A DNA stretch of 64,000 nucleotides from Arbacia lixula. Its lineage: Eukaryota > Echinodermata > Echinoidea > Arbacioida > Arbaciidae. This document shows, piece by piece, positions 27,201-36,241 of the stretch (its first letter is position 1; each line of letters begins with the position of its first letter). The notes under the pieces are model-generated. The model saw only the letters and a list, made by a program, of their open reading frames with translations, did no database searches and was not told where the DNA came from. The stretch lies in assembly GCA_963669155.1 (NCBI GenBank), contig OZ022597.1:5053965-5117964 (forward strand), in the 5' to 3' direction. Made by a program: the position numbers and the translations under genes.

Positions 27201-30200
27201 CCAGAAAAAAGTGGTGAGTCATCATGTATCTCCTGAAACATACAAAAACACCCTTGTTAACATTTGTAGGTATTACAACGATGTAGAAGGTATAGGTTTG
27301 ACAGGGCTGGACACTAATGGGGCTCAGAATTTCTTTTAAGTAAAAAATTAAGAAATTGCTCTGCAGCCAATCATTTTCAGCGTTATAATCTTCCGGGTTG
27401 TATGAGCGCCTGTCCAGTTTCAATTTTGTTCCAGGTTAGAGGTAAAAAAGTATCAAAAATCAGACAAGAAAATATCTCTTTACACTGCAACTAGTACACA
27501 AATTTTATTTGCTTGTGCATAAAGTAAACACAACTATTACAAAAAATAAACCCAAATTCACAATTACAGAAAGTACTAAGATATTATAACCACTATCAGC
27601 CTGAAATTCCTATGGCCTATATTATAATATTATATGATAATATGAAGTCAAAATTTGTGAGAAATCTACAATGCTGCCACAGGCTGATGCAATACGTCAT
27701 ACAGCATGATGCATGAGCTAGCCTCTGCTTTGGAATATCAATTATAGCATAAAGAAGTTATTCTGGAGATAAAAAGGTGTTTTTTAGTGGTATTCACTGC
27801 GTATCAACATTCATAGCAAAAAATGTCTTCTCTGGAGGTAAACAATGAATATTGTTGGTTTGCAGGCTGACGTTGATTCCTTGAAGGGAGAGTTGAAAGA
27901 AGTCTTGGAGAGGGAGAAGACATCTTACGACAAACTAGACAGTATGAGGAAGGATCTGCAATCAGAAAGGTACAAAGAATTAACTACACAACATGACAAT
28001 ACTCAGTTGTGGCAAATTTCTTTTTGTTATAAGGTAATCAAGTTGGTAGTAGGCTGCCGTTCAGACTGATAGGCAGTTATAATCCAAACTATTCAATAAA
28101 AGGGTCTGGCTGCAGTGGATTAATCAGTCTTCAGGCAAATGATGAAGTGACTAGATTTATCAGTACTAGACTCTGTTTTTGAGTTGGATTATAAATGTCA
28201 AACAACTTGTAATCTAGGCTGAGTTAGCTGCACTGATGTAATATCCCATGTCCACAATTCTCCATAGAGCTTAAAGAGGAAAGTCATTCCATAATGCACT
28301 TCAATGGGACATCCATTTTTTTTGGAATCATGTCCACAGCCAGTCTCATACACTAGTACACTAGAATTGGACTGACTGCAAAAACAAAATATGAATATGG
28401 CTGTGCAGTGTATAATGGAATGGCTTTGCTATATGAAGAATTTGTAAATCCTGTTACAATGTTGCCCCTTCCAGCTCTGAGAACGCAAAGCTGGTTGAGG
28501 TGATTGGGTTGACTCGAAAGGAGAAGCACAATCTGGAAGGACAGCTTGGCAAAGCCAAGGATGAGGCAGAGAAGCTGGCTGACAAAGTACAGGTAAGGAT
28601 TGCTGTCATAATGCAAGGAGAGATGTGGCTATTATTATGTGATGGGGCATGCTTTTATAATGCCTAGAATCCTATGGATGTGCTCCTTGCTCTTATATTG
28701 TAATTATTGCCTTGTATGATACCACTTTATGGGAGCGAGAAGGAAAAAAATCAGATAAAGATGATTGAGTGAAGTTTCTCTGGTCCTCCCTGAAGCGCCT
28801 TGAGAGTGACATCCTGGTGGAGAAGACCAATCTGCAGACTGTCTTGGAGGTCAAGGAGCAGCTGGAGAAGGAGAAGGCAGATCTCCAGTCCCTCCATGAG
28901 AAGCACTCAGACGATGCTGGACAGCACTTAAAGAAGGAGAAGAAAAAGGTAGCCAGAATATCTTCAAAATGATTTGTGACTTGGCGCACAATGAAATATC
29001 ACCTATTATGATATAGTTATAATCTCAAAGTTGGGAGCACTTACATATTTACCCAATAGCTTCTCAAACTAATGTCAATATCTAAAAGATCAATATCACA
29101 TAGTTTTGAGGGTCAATGTAAGATATGTTATTAATGTATTATATAAGCTATTTTGATTCATTAAGCACCATTGATGCATTTCCCATACATGATACACACT
29201 GATCCTGTGCAGCATCAATATGTCTGTCACTCAATGGGTTAAATCAACACTTCGATCCTCCCTCCCTGCAGTGTTAATGCTCTTCCTGTCTTGTCCTGCA
29301 GACGGCTGACTTCAAGAAGGAGCTAGATGCAGCCAAGGCCAGCCGCAAGGGACTGGAGAAGGAGATTGATCAGCTCCGAAAGCAGAAGGAGGAGGCGGAG
29401 AAGAAGCAGGAGCTGGCCACGGCTGCTCAGGAAGAACAGGCAAAGAAGTTTGAGCAGGTCATGAACACCTACATGGTATGTCAATGACACTAGGAAATCT
29501 CTTAAGGCCACAGCACACAGCATGATTTAGCCATGATTCAGAAGACGTATGTGTGACATCACCTTCTTATACAGATCCCATGACCTGGTCTGGTGATTCA
29601 GCTAGTTGCAGAGTAGTACGATTGATTGGATTGTGTCTTCTGCAGCAGTTTTTAGTGCGACATTTGCAATATAAAAGCGCATGATCTACTAAACTATAAG
29701 TGTATTAAAAGTTAGTGTCGAGTTGAACATGCTGTGGTGCATGCTGGTCACAAAGGCTTGTTCAAAAATGTTCCATTCCTGTGTCTTATTTCCCTCCCTA
29801 GACCGACTATGACAAGATTGTTATGGAAAAAACAAATGCTGTTGATGATCTGAAGAGGAAGCTGCTGGAGCAAGTTGCATCTACGAAAGAACAAGTATGA
29901 ATTTTCTACGAGAAGCTTGCAATGCTGATTAACCGGTTGACTACTTAGTCATCTCATTCTCATAGGGGCCCATTGGATCACATAAGCTATTGGCTGAGAT
30001 ACATTTGAAGATGGAATGCACTTGGAATTTACTTCAGACTATCCCATCTCAAGTAGATGTGAACATATTAAGAAGCAATACTTGATACTTGATGTGATAA
30101 TTCCCCTTGCAGCTCCAAAAAGCTAAACTAGAATGAACTAAGCAATATGTGGTGAAAATTAGTGTCATAGTGAAGCTCTCTATCTCACAATAAAAGGAGA

Positions 30201-33200
30201 GTGCATTGTGCAAGTATAATCTTGGATATATCTTAAAGAACAAGAAATTCAGTCTTAGGGGGCAATACCTTCGTAATCCTGGACTACTTATATGGCATAG
30301 AGTTCTCTGTTGCAATGTAGTGCAGTTGAGGATCATTATGTGATAGCAGTACTGTGCCTTCACTGACAGAATGATTGACAAGGGATATCAAAATCTATTT
30401 TAGGATCACAAACATGTTTTGTTTGTTCATGTGGGATTTGTTTGCTGTAAGGGAGGTAAATCTCTGACTGATGTTCCCTGTATTCCAGGAGGGAAGAAGG
30501 ATTGCTATGGAAGAGGAAGTGGCAGCGATGAAGCAAAAGGTCACAGAGACAGAGACTGCCAGGAGTGCCCTAGAGAGAGACACCTCCAAGACGTCAGAGG
30601 AACTGGCATCGATGAAGGAACAGCTCAAAGAAAAGGTCTGCATACATTATGTTGTGTAGTGGTGTCTCCTTAGAGATCAACTGTATAACGTCAGGACTCA
30701 GAGACAAAGAGTGTAGTAATCAAAAATACATTTATTCGTTGCTGCATTCTTACAACTTTTGGATCATTTCTCAATGATAGCTCTCTGAATCTTAATGCTC
30801 TCTCAAAGCTGAAGGATATCATTTATTTATTTATTTATTTATTTATTTTCTATTTTTCTACTGGGCCATGTTGAATAAATATTGTAACTTACCAATAATG
30901 GTTACTATCATGGTAATAGCTAATGAGCTCACATGATTGCACATGTTGCCATGGTAGTTACCATTGATGGTAAGTTACATTAATTGAAACCTATATGCAA
31001 CATCGCCCAGGTTCTCTTTAAATAACACAACTAAAGAATTGAAGTGAAATTCCCAAAGTGTGTTTCAGTTTCTTGGATTTAGCCTTGTGCCTGATACCAC
31101 AAAACTGGATGCTTGGTTGTCACAGTTCCAGTATGGCTCCTTAGGTTATCATAAACTTCAGGCAGTGCCCTTCTGGAAAATGGGATTGGAGTGGATAGTA
31201 AGACTTAAAGGAGTTGTCTAAAAATAATAGGATTATTGAAATTAAACAAAATCCAGACTCGGTGATGATGGCATTATCATTTCTACCCCTTGTATGTTTA
31301 TATGCGTATGTTTATATATCAAGTGCAAAATGCTATGTTGCTCATATATGTCATTGATCATTCATTTTCCTTGTGAGAAAATGAAATGCATCAATTTTTT
31401 GGTGAAGCTATGAAAGAGACACAAGTTCTTCTGTTGTACATCATATTTTGCCTTTTAAGGAAATGTAATACATCAATATTTAATTGAAGCCATTACGATG
31501 CCAAATTCATTACCATATTCTAATGATACATTCTTCTTTTCAATACTGATGTCTAGTCAACATGTGTTACAGGCCTGTAAAAGAGTTAAAAGTGTCCTTG
31601 TGTCTTTACAGGTAGAAGAAATCACAAGACTACATGAGGAAGCGAGGAAGGCTGAGGAGGAAAAAGCAAGAGTAGAGGAAGAGAGAGCAAAGGCAGAGGA
31701 GGAGAAGGCTAAGGCAGTGAAGGCAGCCTTGAGTGCAAACAAGAAACTGCCTGTGCCCAGTCCAAGGTCTAAGACCAGTTCTGTGCCCTCTAGGGTGGGC
31801 CCAATGACTCCTGTAACCCCAAGTGCCCGGAACAACCTGTCACAGGACGTCAGTGCCAAGGCCTTGAGAACTCCCCTGGCTGGTGAGTTAATACTGAAAG
31901 AGTCACTGTGAGAACTTAATATTCATTGATTTATTCCGTCCTCTTTTACCAGGGTACCCCTCTCAGTGAGCAAAGCACTGTTCTCCTGGGGGGGGGGGGG
32001 GTTCCTGGGTACATTGAACAACAAACATAACTTAGAAAATCATGACAATCGATCACTGAATCATTCAAACAGCACAACTATTACAAACTGAGCCCTGTCT
32101 TATAAAGATTTGTGCTTCATCACATCTTGACAAGTGATTGATATTCAGATCAATTGCAAACCTTTATAAGACAGGTGCCTTGGATGGTATTCTTAAGATT
32201 GTTGTATTTTTCTGAGGTAATAGAGTGCTGACATTGATACAAGTCGGTATTCTGGAAATTGTTGTATTTCTCTAAGGATGGTCTCTCATTTAGCTTTGAA
32301 ACAGCCCCTTTGTTGTGTCACAGCTAATCAAAATTGATTTATTTTTTGTTGGTCCATCAACAATTAAAAAAACTTTGTAGCACAGGCATGCATGTATGCT
32401 TCACAATTTTCAGAATGCCAGCTTTGTTGTAAGTGCAAAGTTACAACGATTTCCAGAGCACTGTCCCTGACCCTATTCCCCCCTCCCCTCATTCCAATGC
32501 AGGGAAGGCTGTGATGTCACGCACCACCTTATCAAATACTGAATTTATGTAGGTCTGCAAACCAATCAAAACTACTTGTAAGGCTTTGAAGCGCATATAT
32601 GTATGTCTGCTAATTAGGCGTACACTTAAAGGAGAAAAAAATACTACAAAAGATTTCCAAAATTTTCAGAATACCAATTTTGTTGTAAATGCGAACTTAC
32701 AACAACGTACAAAATACCATCCCTGGCCTTTATTCTGCTCCTCCTCCTCCCCTCTTCCATTGCAGTGAAGGCTGTGACGCCACGCACCACCCCACAGCGG
32801 AGCATCCTGAAACAGGCGGGCCTGTCTGGGCTTAAGCGCAGAGTAGCCTTTGCCTCGGACGATCGGATGGAGGAAGAGGCAGAAGACGACTGTGGGGGAG
32901 ACTCTGACTCATCTACGTCACAACTCATGGAGTTTGAGGTGCACATCTATTCTCTTCATTTCACTTTCTTCCTGCCACCTGTGATGCTTTATCTTTTTAC
33001 AATGCTTTTATTGCTGTATTTTCATTGATCTTGAAGTGGTCATGTTGTTTTACTTCTATAAAACATACAAATATTAAAAAAGTAAATTTAAACAAAGAAA
33101 AAGAGCCCCCCAAAGGGAAGATTTTATCTTTTGCATTTGTATGCGTCCCCGCAAAATGAGTGCGGGCATTATGTTTGTGGGTTGCTGTTTGTCTGTCCTT

Positions 33201-36200
33201 CTGGAATAGTGATGTTTTCTTTTCTCAAGAAATGTTTGACTGAACTTAATTAAACTTGGACCCTAATAATTAATAAGCGAGGGATTTGATTGATTGTTTG
33301 TGGGGTCAAGTGGTCAAATCCCTCACCAACTAATTAAATAATTATATAGACAATCAAATAACATAATGATTAACTACATAAATAATGCAACATCATTTTG
33401 ATGCGCCCTTAGGAATAACATTTGGATGATGCAAGAAATGAGGCATTGATGTTTGCTCTTTGTGTCAAATTTTACTCTTGTAGTTTGATGAAATTGATGA
33501 GCGTCTGAAGCTAGGCAGTAGTGGTGATCGACGGATTCCCAGCCACGCTGTGACCCCAATGCGTGTCCACCCCTCACCTCAGGTTGGCCAGCAGGCCCTC
33601 CCTGGTGCCAAGAAGAAACCTGTGGGAGCTGTGCAGAGGAGTCAAAGCTCCACTAAAACAAAGGTAGGGGACTGGGATGATACTATACCACTGATATTTA
33701 GATGTACTTTACTAGTACCACAACAACTAAAAAAATGTATTTTCTCAGAATTCTATGAGTATATGCTACTGCCACTATCCTATACCACCATTGCTACTAC
33801 TGCCAACTGTACAATTACTACTACTACTACTACTCCTACTACTACTACTACTACTACTACTACTTTTACTACTACTACTACTACTACTATACTGCTACTA
33901 CTTTTATTGCAACCACGGCTACTAGTACTACTAAATCACAAAAAAGAATGTCTACCATACTATTTTAGATGATGAATATTGATACCAAATGTAGTATGAT
34001 GAATAGCAATAAGAATATGACATAGTGCCGATTGAGAATTAAGGGCCATAATTTCTGATAAAATCCCATGAACTGTTACACTTAGTCACACCAATAAAAG
34101 AAAATTGAACATTCTCTTCTTCCACCGTACAGACTAACAGTGTATTGCAATAGTGCGCTGTGCTTAGGGCTACAGTACACAGCCAATGTCAATATGCCAC
34201 GGTAGGTTTCAATTTTAATCTTATCGGGAGAATTCATCTGAACCCTTCAAACTCACATAATGAATCCGATTAGCCTGATGCAGTGCTGTTGACAGCATCC
34301 TGGCTAGAAATAAAGGTATAGCTGTCTGATGCCTGGGTGTGACTTTTGAATCTCATTTTCTCCAATCCAATAATTGCAAGTATTCCTCCATCTGCTTCTT
34401 CCTGTCCCATCATCCATCAGGGAAATATCTTTCTTTTAATATTATGCCTCCGCCACGAAGGGTTGTCTGTCCGCCCGTCCATTCGTACGTACGTACGTCC
34501 CCACTCCGTTTAGGCAATATCTTGAAAACTGTTAACTAGATTTGCTTCAAACTTGGTACATGTGTGTATTGCATAAAACCTGTAAAGTGTGTAAAATTAA
34601 GGTCAAATCTGATTGAGGTCAAAGGTCAATGAACTTTGTGAAAAATTGCCCCAATTTGATCTTTTTCACATTAAATCCAAATCAAAGGATATAATTCTCA
34701 TTAAACATGGTACAAAGATGGATCACTACTTGGGGGTAGACTGGTGACATTTTTTGGTAAAATTCCTGAATGGATAGAGGTCAAAGGTCAATGAACCTTG
34801 CAAAAATATATATTTTTCACCATAAGCCCAAACCCCAATCCAATGGTGCAATTCTAACCAAACATGGTACAGAGATGTATCACTTCATGGAGGTAGACTG
34901 GTGAAAAGTTGGGTAAAATTCCTGAAAGTTCAGAGGTCAAAGCTCAATGAACTTTGCCATGAATTAGCTTAAAATTGCCCCCAAAGTTATATTTTTCAAA
35001 ATAAATCTAGTCCAATGGTACAATGCCAACCAAACACGGTGCATAGATGGATCACTACTTAGGGGTAGACTGATGACATTTTTGGTGAAATTTCTCAAAG
35101 GTCGAGGTCAAAGATAAAAGAACTTTGCCAAAATTTGCTATTTTTCATATTGAATCAAAATATAATGATTCAATTCAAACCAAACATGGTACAGAGATAG
35201 ACTGGTAAGAGTTTGGGTAAAATACCTGAAAGTTCAAATGTCAAAGGTTTATGAATTTGCCAAAACTAGCTAAAAATTGCCCCCAATTTTTCGCAATAAA
35301 TCCCAATCCAATTATGCATTCCAACCAAACATGGTACAGCGATGAATCACTTCATGGAGATAGTCTGATGGCCTATTTGATAAATATAAAAAAGGATATT
35401 TTGATACTGGATTATATGGAATGTCTTGATCATAAGGTGTTATTAATGAATCATCACAAATCAACAGCACCCCTTTTATCAGCATGTGTGATTTCAGACA
35501 CTGGCATTAATTTCTTATTTTACAGACAGATTATGAGGAATGTTTACAAGTAATATGGAGGATAAACATGTACTTTTTCTCTTTGTTTCAAGCATCTTTT
35601 TTGTTGAGTGCTTGGAGTATGTGGTGAAATTTGACATCTGAAAACAGGCCATCAAAGGTAGATGTCTCACCATGTTTCACTTTTAATATACAAAAAAAAA
35701 AAAAAGATTTACATGTCTTGATGTTGCTTTCATGTAGATGCCTGATGATGGTTTGGTTAAAGAGAGACAGCAATACCAGGATTTGTACCCTGAAGTGGAG
35801 GACCAGAGCATGACTAAGAAACAAAAGGTAAGAACATATAAATCAAACATTAACTTTATTTCAATACAATATTGTCTTTATTCTTTTTTTTTTATAGAAA
35901 ATCCACAACACAAGAAAGGTGATTATGGATTTAAATATTTTGAAACGAAAACAAATGACATGAACTCCTTGTGCCTTGTGCCAATTCTTCGCAAGTAACA
36001 CATATCATACCCATAGAACATAAATTTTATTTAAACATAGTCTTTTCTCTCTCCCTGTCAGCAGGCAAACCAGTCCACAAAGAACGCAAGGAAGACCCCA
36101 AAGCGAGCGTACAAGATCAAGGGCTGGGGGGACTCCCCTCGCGGCAGGAAGAAGAAGAAGGACACTCCCGTTGCCAAGGATACTAAGGAAAACAACCTGG

Positions 36201-36241
36201 AATGGTTTGACAATGATGCCGTTTATGGCTTCTTTGATTGA
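18043..36241 (+). CDS. SYCP1: Synaptonemal complex protein 1 (transverse filament), 22 exons, complete
   Basis: Structural protein of the synaptonemal complex. In the known family, the C-terminal end binds chromosome axes and the N-terminal ends meet head to head in the central element. Exons: 18043-18210, 18722-18904, 19322-19486, 20048-20115, 21521-21653, 22722-22791, 23396-23469, 23738-23846, 25525-25649, 26249-26365, 27109-27213, 27866-27969, 28475-28592, 28796-28948, 29302-29475, 29802-29894, 30489-30635, 31612-31882, 32766-32938, 33484-33663, 35738-35827, 36062-36241. All are GT-AG with matching phases and total 3,000 nt (999 aa plus stop; human is 976 aa). Identification: residues 118-172 carry LHQEADKIRRWKV and RQKE, matching human KEAEKIKKWKV and RQKE; exon 16 has YDKIVMEK, matching human YDKIIEER; exon 19 has KRRVAFASD and SDSS, matching human KKRKMAFEFD and SDSS. 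The coiled coil runs about residues 130-735, followed by a Pro/Ser/Thr-rich basic tail. Start ATG 18043 has A at -3, but the frame stays open upstream of it, so an extra 5' exon is possible. Confidence 0.93.
18722..18904 (+). CDS. SYCP1: SYCP1 exon 2 (residues 57-117)
   Basis: Acceptor accacag, donor CAG|gtagga, phase 0 on both sides, 61 codons with no stop. It encodes the non-coiled head region rich in Ser, Thr and Gln, and ends in an acidic run (HEDETLEIQ) just before the coiled coil. Confidence 0.85.
19095..19232 (+). pseudogene. Decayed duplicate of SYCP1 exon 3 and its acceptor
   Basis: The segment from 19137 reads NQDKLNTLHSCLHQEADKI, nearly the same as the true exon 3, and is preceded by attgtggctatag (true copy: attgtggttacag). 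Similarity stops after GAGATGGAGGTG, so only the first ~96 exonic bases were copied. There is no donor at the break, so it is probably unused. Confidence 0.85.
19322..19486 (+). CDS. SYCP1: SYCP1 exon 3 (residues 118-172), conserved start of coiled coil
   Basis: The best-conserved exon. KMNTLHSRLHQEADKIRRWK and the following RQKE and ESQRKSLLELQ align without gaps to the human N-terminal coiled-coil segment that drives head-to-head assembly. Acceptor ttacag, donor CAG|gtacat, phase 0/0. A decayed duplicate of its 5' part lies 185 bp upstream. Confidence 0.93.
20048..20115 (+). CDS. SYCP1: SYCP1 exon 4 (residues 173-194)
   Basis: Short exon LQNEKLSVRLQEEIENR..., matching human FGNEKVSLKLEEGIQEN. 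Acceptor tttttcag, strong donor gtaagtg, ends in phase 2. Confidence 0.9.
20390..20640. repeat. Single copy of a 'ggtcaaaggtca' dispersed repeat, SYCP1 intron 4
   Basis: Contains gatgaggtcaaagatcattg and ggggtcaaaaggtcaaac, the wording of the tandem units at 34600-35360. It probably belongs to the same family. Confidence 0.4.
21141..21253. mobile_element. Short MITE with tggggccatat..atggcccca ends, SYCP1 intron 4
   Basis: Inverted ends tggggccatatccatgaaac and gtttcataaatatggcccca enclose about 110 bp. A relative lies at 44364-44477 with one decayed end. Confidence 0.7.
21521..21653 (+). CDS. SYCP1: SYCP1 exon 5 (residues 195-239)
   Basis: Acceptor cccccgcag, donor AAG|gtaaat. RDMCALVKDYASKLEGK corresponds to the human RHLCNLLKETCARSAEK segment, including the Cys. 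The exon takes phase 2 in and leaves phase 0. Confidence 0.9.
21697..21826. mobile_element. ATGGTAAC fold-back MITE in SYCP1 intron 5
   Basis: Inverted arms ggttt..aattattgtaacttaccat(c)catggtaac and gttaccattgatggtaagttacaataatt..aaacc, ending near atgcaacatggcc. Same family as 30879-31008, 13570-13670, 14398-14517, 45198-45364 and 51273-51703. Confidence 0.8.
21897..22449. mobile_element. Fold-back element with short tandem repeats, SYCP1 intron 5
   Basis: Edges carry ggtattccgaaaa on the left and tttcggaatacc on the right. Internally, agctcatttgcataaaaattttatct recurs about three times at 22253-22345, and a C14 run follows at 22434. The 93-codon ORF inside resembles nothing and is not called. 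Confidence 0.45.
22722..22791 (+). CDS. SYCP1: SYCP1 exon 6 (residues 240-262)
   Basis: Coiled-coil exon NLESRFKDLSLAHSNKVNEL with acceptor ctctgcag and strong donor gtaagtt, ending in phase 1. Hydrophobic a/d spacing continues from exon 5. Confidence 0.88.
23281..23390. repeat. GT/CT simple repeat before SYCP1 exon 7
   Basis: (GT)n followed by (CT)n and GTCT units. It directly supplies the pyrimidine tract of the exon 7 acceptor. Confidence 0.85.
23396..23469 (+). CDS. SYCP1: SYCP1 exon 7 (residues 263-287)
   Basis: Acceptor tttactacag directly downstream of a GT/CT-rich simple repeat that serves as its pyrimidine tract. It encodes HKEKKTFEEVEQNMQTGL and ends GAG|gtgcga, phase 0. Confidence 0.87.
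23738..23846 (+). CDS. SYCP1: SYCP1 exon 8 (residues 288-323)
   Basis: Acceptor tttgcag. It encodes CESLQSSCEKKDRDISELQE and ends AAAG|gtagta in phase 1. This phase fits exon 9 and every repeat-borne acceptor of the downstream minisatellite. Confidence 0.88.
23860..24131. mobile_element. Dispersed retroposon-like repeat with (AAT)n edge
   Basis: It starts with an (AAT)n run, followed by a segment of the type gacgcataatac...ctctatgcg and the stretch gtctttagtcttgatttgaa. A similar (AAT)n edge next to aagcttataaagcgca occurs at 283-330. It looks like the 3' end of a LINE or SINE; the family cannot be named by eye. Confidence 0.4.
24132..24455 (-). mobile_element. Fragment of a non-LTR retrotransposon N-terminus with 2A-like motif
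   Basis: The minus-strand frame contains GDINPNPGP at 24225-24251, like the 2A or 2A-like leader found at the start of many marine invertebrate non-LTR retrotransposon ORFs. The frame lies in SYCP1 intron 8, antisense to the gene. No endonuclease or reverse transcriptase domain follows, so it is a 5' fragment. Confidence 0.5.
24536..25562 (+). repeat. 75-bp minisatellite spanning intron 8/exon 9 boundary of SYCP1 (13 copies plus a degenerate one)
   Basis: Thirteen near-identical 75-bp units from 24588, each holding an intronic part, the invariant acceptor cttatctcag, and the first ~34 bases of exon 9. A degenerate copy (24536-24587) precedes them and contains stops. Because 75 is a multiple of 3, the array reads open from 24564 to 25655. 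Variants (L/V, K/N, IV/VF, C for S) recur in neighbouring units, as expected from unequal exchange. Confidence 0.95.
25525..25649 (+). CDS. SYCP1: SYCP1 exon 9 (residues 324-365), proximal acceptor
   Basis: It uses the last of 13 repeated acceptors (cttatctcag). It encodes EGLQESLNQANEEVEANKQL and continues as coiled coil to CAG|gtttga, phase 0. The first 30 or so bases are the exonic part of the 75-bp repeat. Upstream acceptors would add multiples of 25 residues in frame. Confidence 0.85.
26249..26365 (+). CDS. SYCP1: SYCP1 exon 10 (residues 366-404)
   Basis: Acceptor tgccacag, donor GAG|gtaaca, phase 0/0, 39 codons of charged coiled coil (AELEKNIEALTQDAEQTGKQ). Confidence 0.9.
27109..27213 (+). 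CDS. SYCP1: SYCP1 exon 11 (residues 405-439)
   Basis: Coiled-coil exon KTITDLEQRVTELEAEKTQL... ending GTG|gtgagt. The acceptor is read as cacttgaag, because that keeps phase 0. A cacag six codons in would need phase 1 and does not fit exon 10. Confidence 0.85.
27866..27969 (+). CDS. SYCP1: SYCP1 exon 12 (residues 440-473)
   Basis: Acceptor ggtttgcag, donor AAAG|gtacaa, ending in phase 2. It encodes ADVDSLKGELKEVLEREKTS, a heptad-rich segment. Confidence 0.9.
28475..28592 (+). CDS. SYCP1: SYCP1 exon 13 (residues 474-513)
   Basis: Acceptor ccccttccag, strong donor CAG|gtaagg. The phase-2 junction with exon 12 makes AGC (Ser). It encodes ENAKLVEVIGLTRKEKHNLE, coiled coil. Confidence 0.9.
28796..28948 (+). 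CDS. SYCP1: SYCP1 exon 14 (residues 514-564)
   Basis: Acceptor tcctccctgaag, donor AAG|gtagcc, phase 0/0, 51 codons (RLESDILVEKTNLQTVLEVK...). Lys/Glu-rich coiled coil. Confidence 0.88.
29302..29475 (+). CDS. SYCP1: SYCP1 exon 15 (residues 565-622)
   Basis: Acceptor gtcctgcag, donor ATG|gtatgt, phase 0/0, 58 codons. It ends FEQVMNTYM and leads into exon 16's YDKIV, the counterpart of human MVALMEKHKHQYDKI. Confidence 0.92.
29802..29894 (+). CDS. SYCP1: SYCP1 exon 16 (residues 623-653)
   Basis: Acceptor tccctccctag, donor CAA|gtatga. TDYDKIVMEKTNAVDDLKRK aligns to human QYDKIIEERDSELGLYKSK, one of the most conserved family blocks. Confidence 0.92.
30489..30635 (+). CDS. SYCP1: SYCP1 exon 17 (residues 654-702)
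   Basis: Acceptor ctgtattccag, donor AAG|gtctgc, 49 codons, phase 0/0. It encodes EGRRIAMEEEVAAMKQKVTE, continuing the coil. Confidence 0.9.
30819..30852. repeat. (TTTA)n microsatellite
   Basis: Eight or so atttatttattt units in SYCP1 intron 17. Confidence 0.9.
30879..31008. mobile_element. ATGGTAAC fold-back MITE in SYCP1 intron 17
   Basis: Arms tattgtaacttaccaataatgg and ttaccattgatggtaagtta with terminal atgcaacatcgccc. Close to the 21697 copy in both sequence and spacing. Confidence 0.8.
31612..31882 (+). CDS. SYCP1: SYCP1 exon 18 (residues 703-792), end of coil and start of tail
   Basis: Acceptor tctttacag, strong donor gtgagtt, ending in phase 1. The first half is a Glu/Lys/Ala helix (RKAEEEKARVEEERAKAEEE). 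After residue ~735 it switches to a Pro/Ser/Thr-rich basic tail with several SP/TP sites (PSPRSK, MTPVTPS, RTPLA), possible CDK targets by analogy with the mammalian C-terminal region. Confidence 0.9.
32405..32540 (+). pseudogene. Decayed duplicate of SYCP1 exon 19 5' boundary
   Basis: The region around 32410-32540 repeats 32665-32798: ttttcagaat, a CT-rich tract, attccaatgcag, then GGAAGGCTGTGATGTCACGC against the true exon's TGAAGGCTGTGACGCCACGC. It keeps an AG acceptor but loses similarity after about 30 exonic bases. Confidence 0.8.
32766..32938 (+). CDS. SYCP1: SYCP1 exon 19 (residues 793-850)
   Basis: Acceptor cttccattgcag, donor GAG|gtgcac. It holds VTPRTTPQRSILKQAG, then LKRRVAFASD and an acidic SDSSTSQLMEFE stretch, matching the vertebrate KRKMAFEFD...SDSSETTDLL block of the C-terminal domain. 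A decayed duplicate of its 5' boundary lies 263 bp upstream. Confidence 0.92.
33484..33663 (+). CDS. SYCP1: SYCP1 exon 20 (residues 851-910)
   Basis: Acceptor actcttgtag, donor AAG|gtaggg, 60 codons, phase 0/0. Low-complexity basic tail with TP/SP sites (VTPMRVHPSPQ). Confidence 0.88.
33800..33925. repeat. (CTA)n trinucleotide microsatellite, SYCP1 intron 20
   Basis: About 30 mostly perfect ctactact units with a few ttttact interruptions. It produces an artefactual poly-Thr frame. Confidence 0.95.
34430..35375. repeat. Degenerate tandem repeat (~150 bp unit, about 5-6 copies) in SYCP1 intron 20
   Basis: A head segment (atgcctccgccacgaagg, cgtacgtacgtacgtcc) is followed by units marked by aaacatggtacagagatg at about 34705, 34860, 35033, 35181 and 35327, each followed by a gaggtcaaaggtcaatgaac-type segment. 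Spacing varies from about 146 to 172 bp. No long ORF; likely a transposon-derived satellite. Confidence 0.85.
35738..35827 (+). CDS. SYCP1: SYCP1 exon 21 (residues 911-940)
   Basis: Acceptor tttcatgtag, donor AAG|gtaaga, 30 codons, phase 0/0 (MPDDGLVKERQQYQDLYPEV). It is separated from exon 20 by a 2.1 kb intron full of repeats. Confidence 0.85.
36062..36241 (+). CDS. SYCP1: SYCP1 exon 22 (residues 941-999, stop TGA)
   Basis: Last exon: a very basic stretch (TPKRAYKIKGWGDSPRGRKK) suited to DNA contact, then the aromatic C-terminus ENNLEWFDNDAVYGFFD. The acceptor is a tandem NAGNAG (tcagcag), so transcripts may differ by one Gln at residue 941. Confidence 0.88.
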   Translation, partial: QANQSTKNARKTPKRAYKIKGWGDSPRGRKKKKDTPVAKDTKENNLEWFDNDAVYGFFD

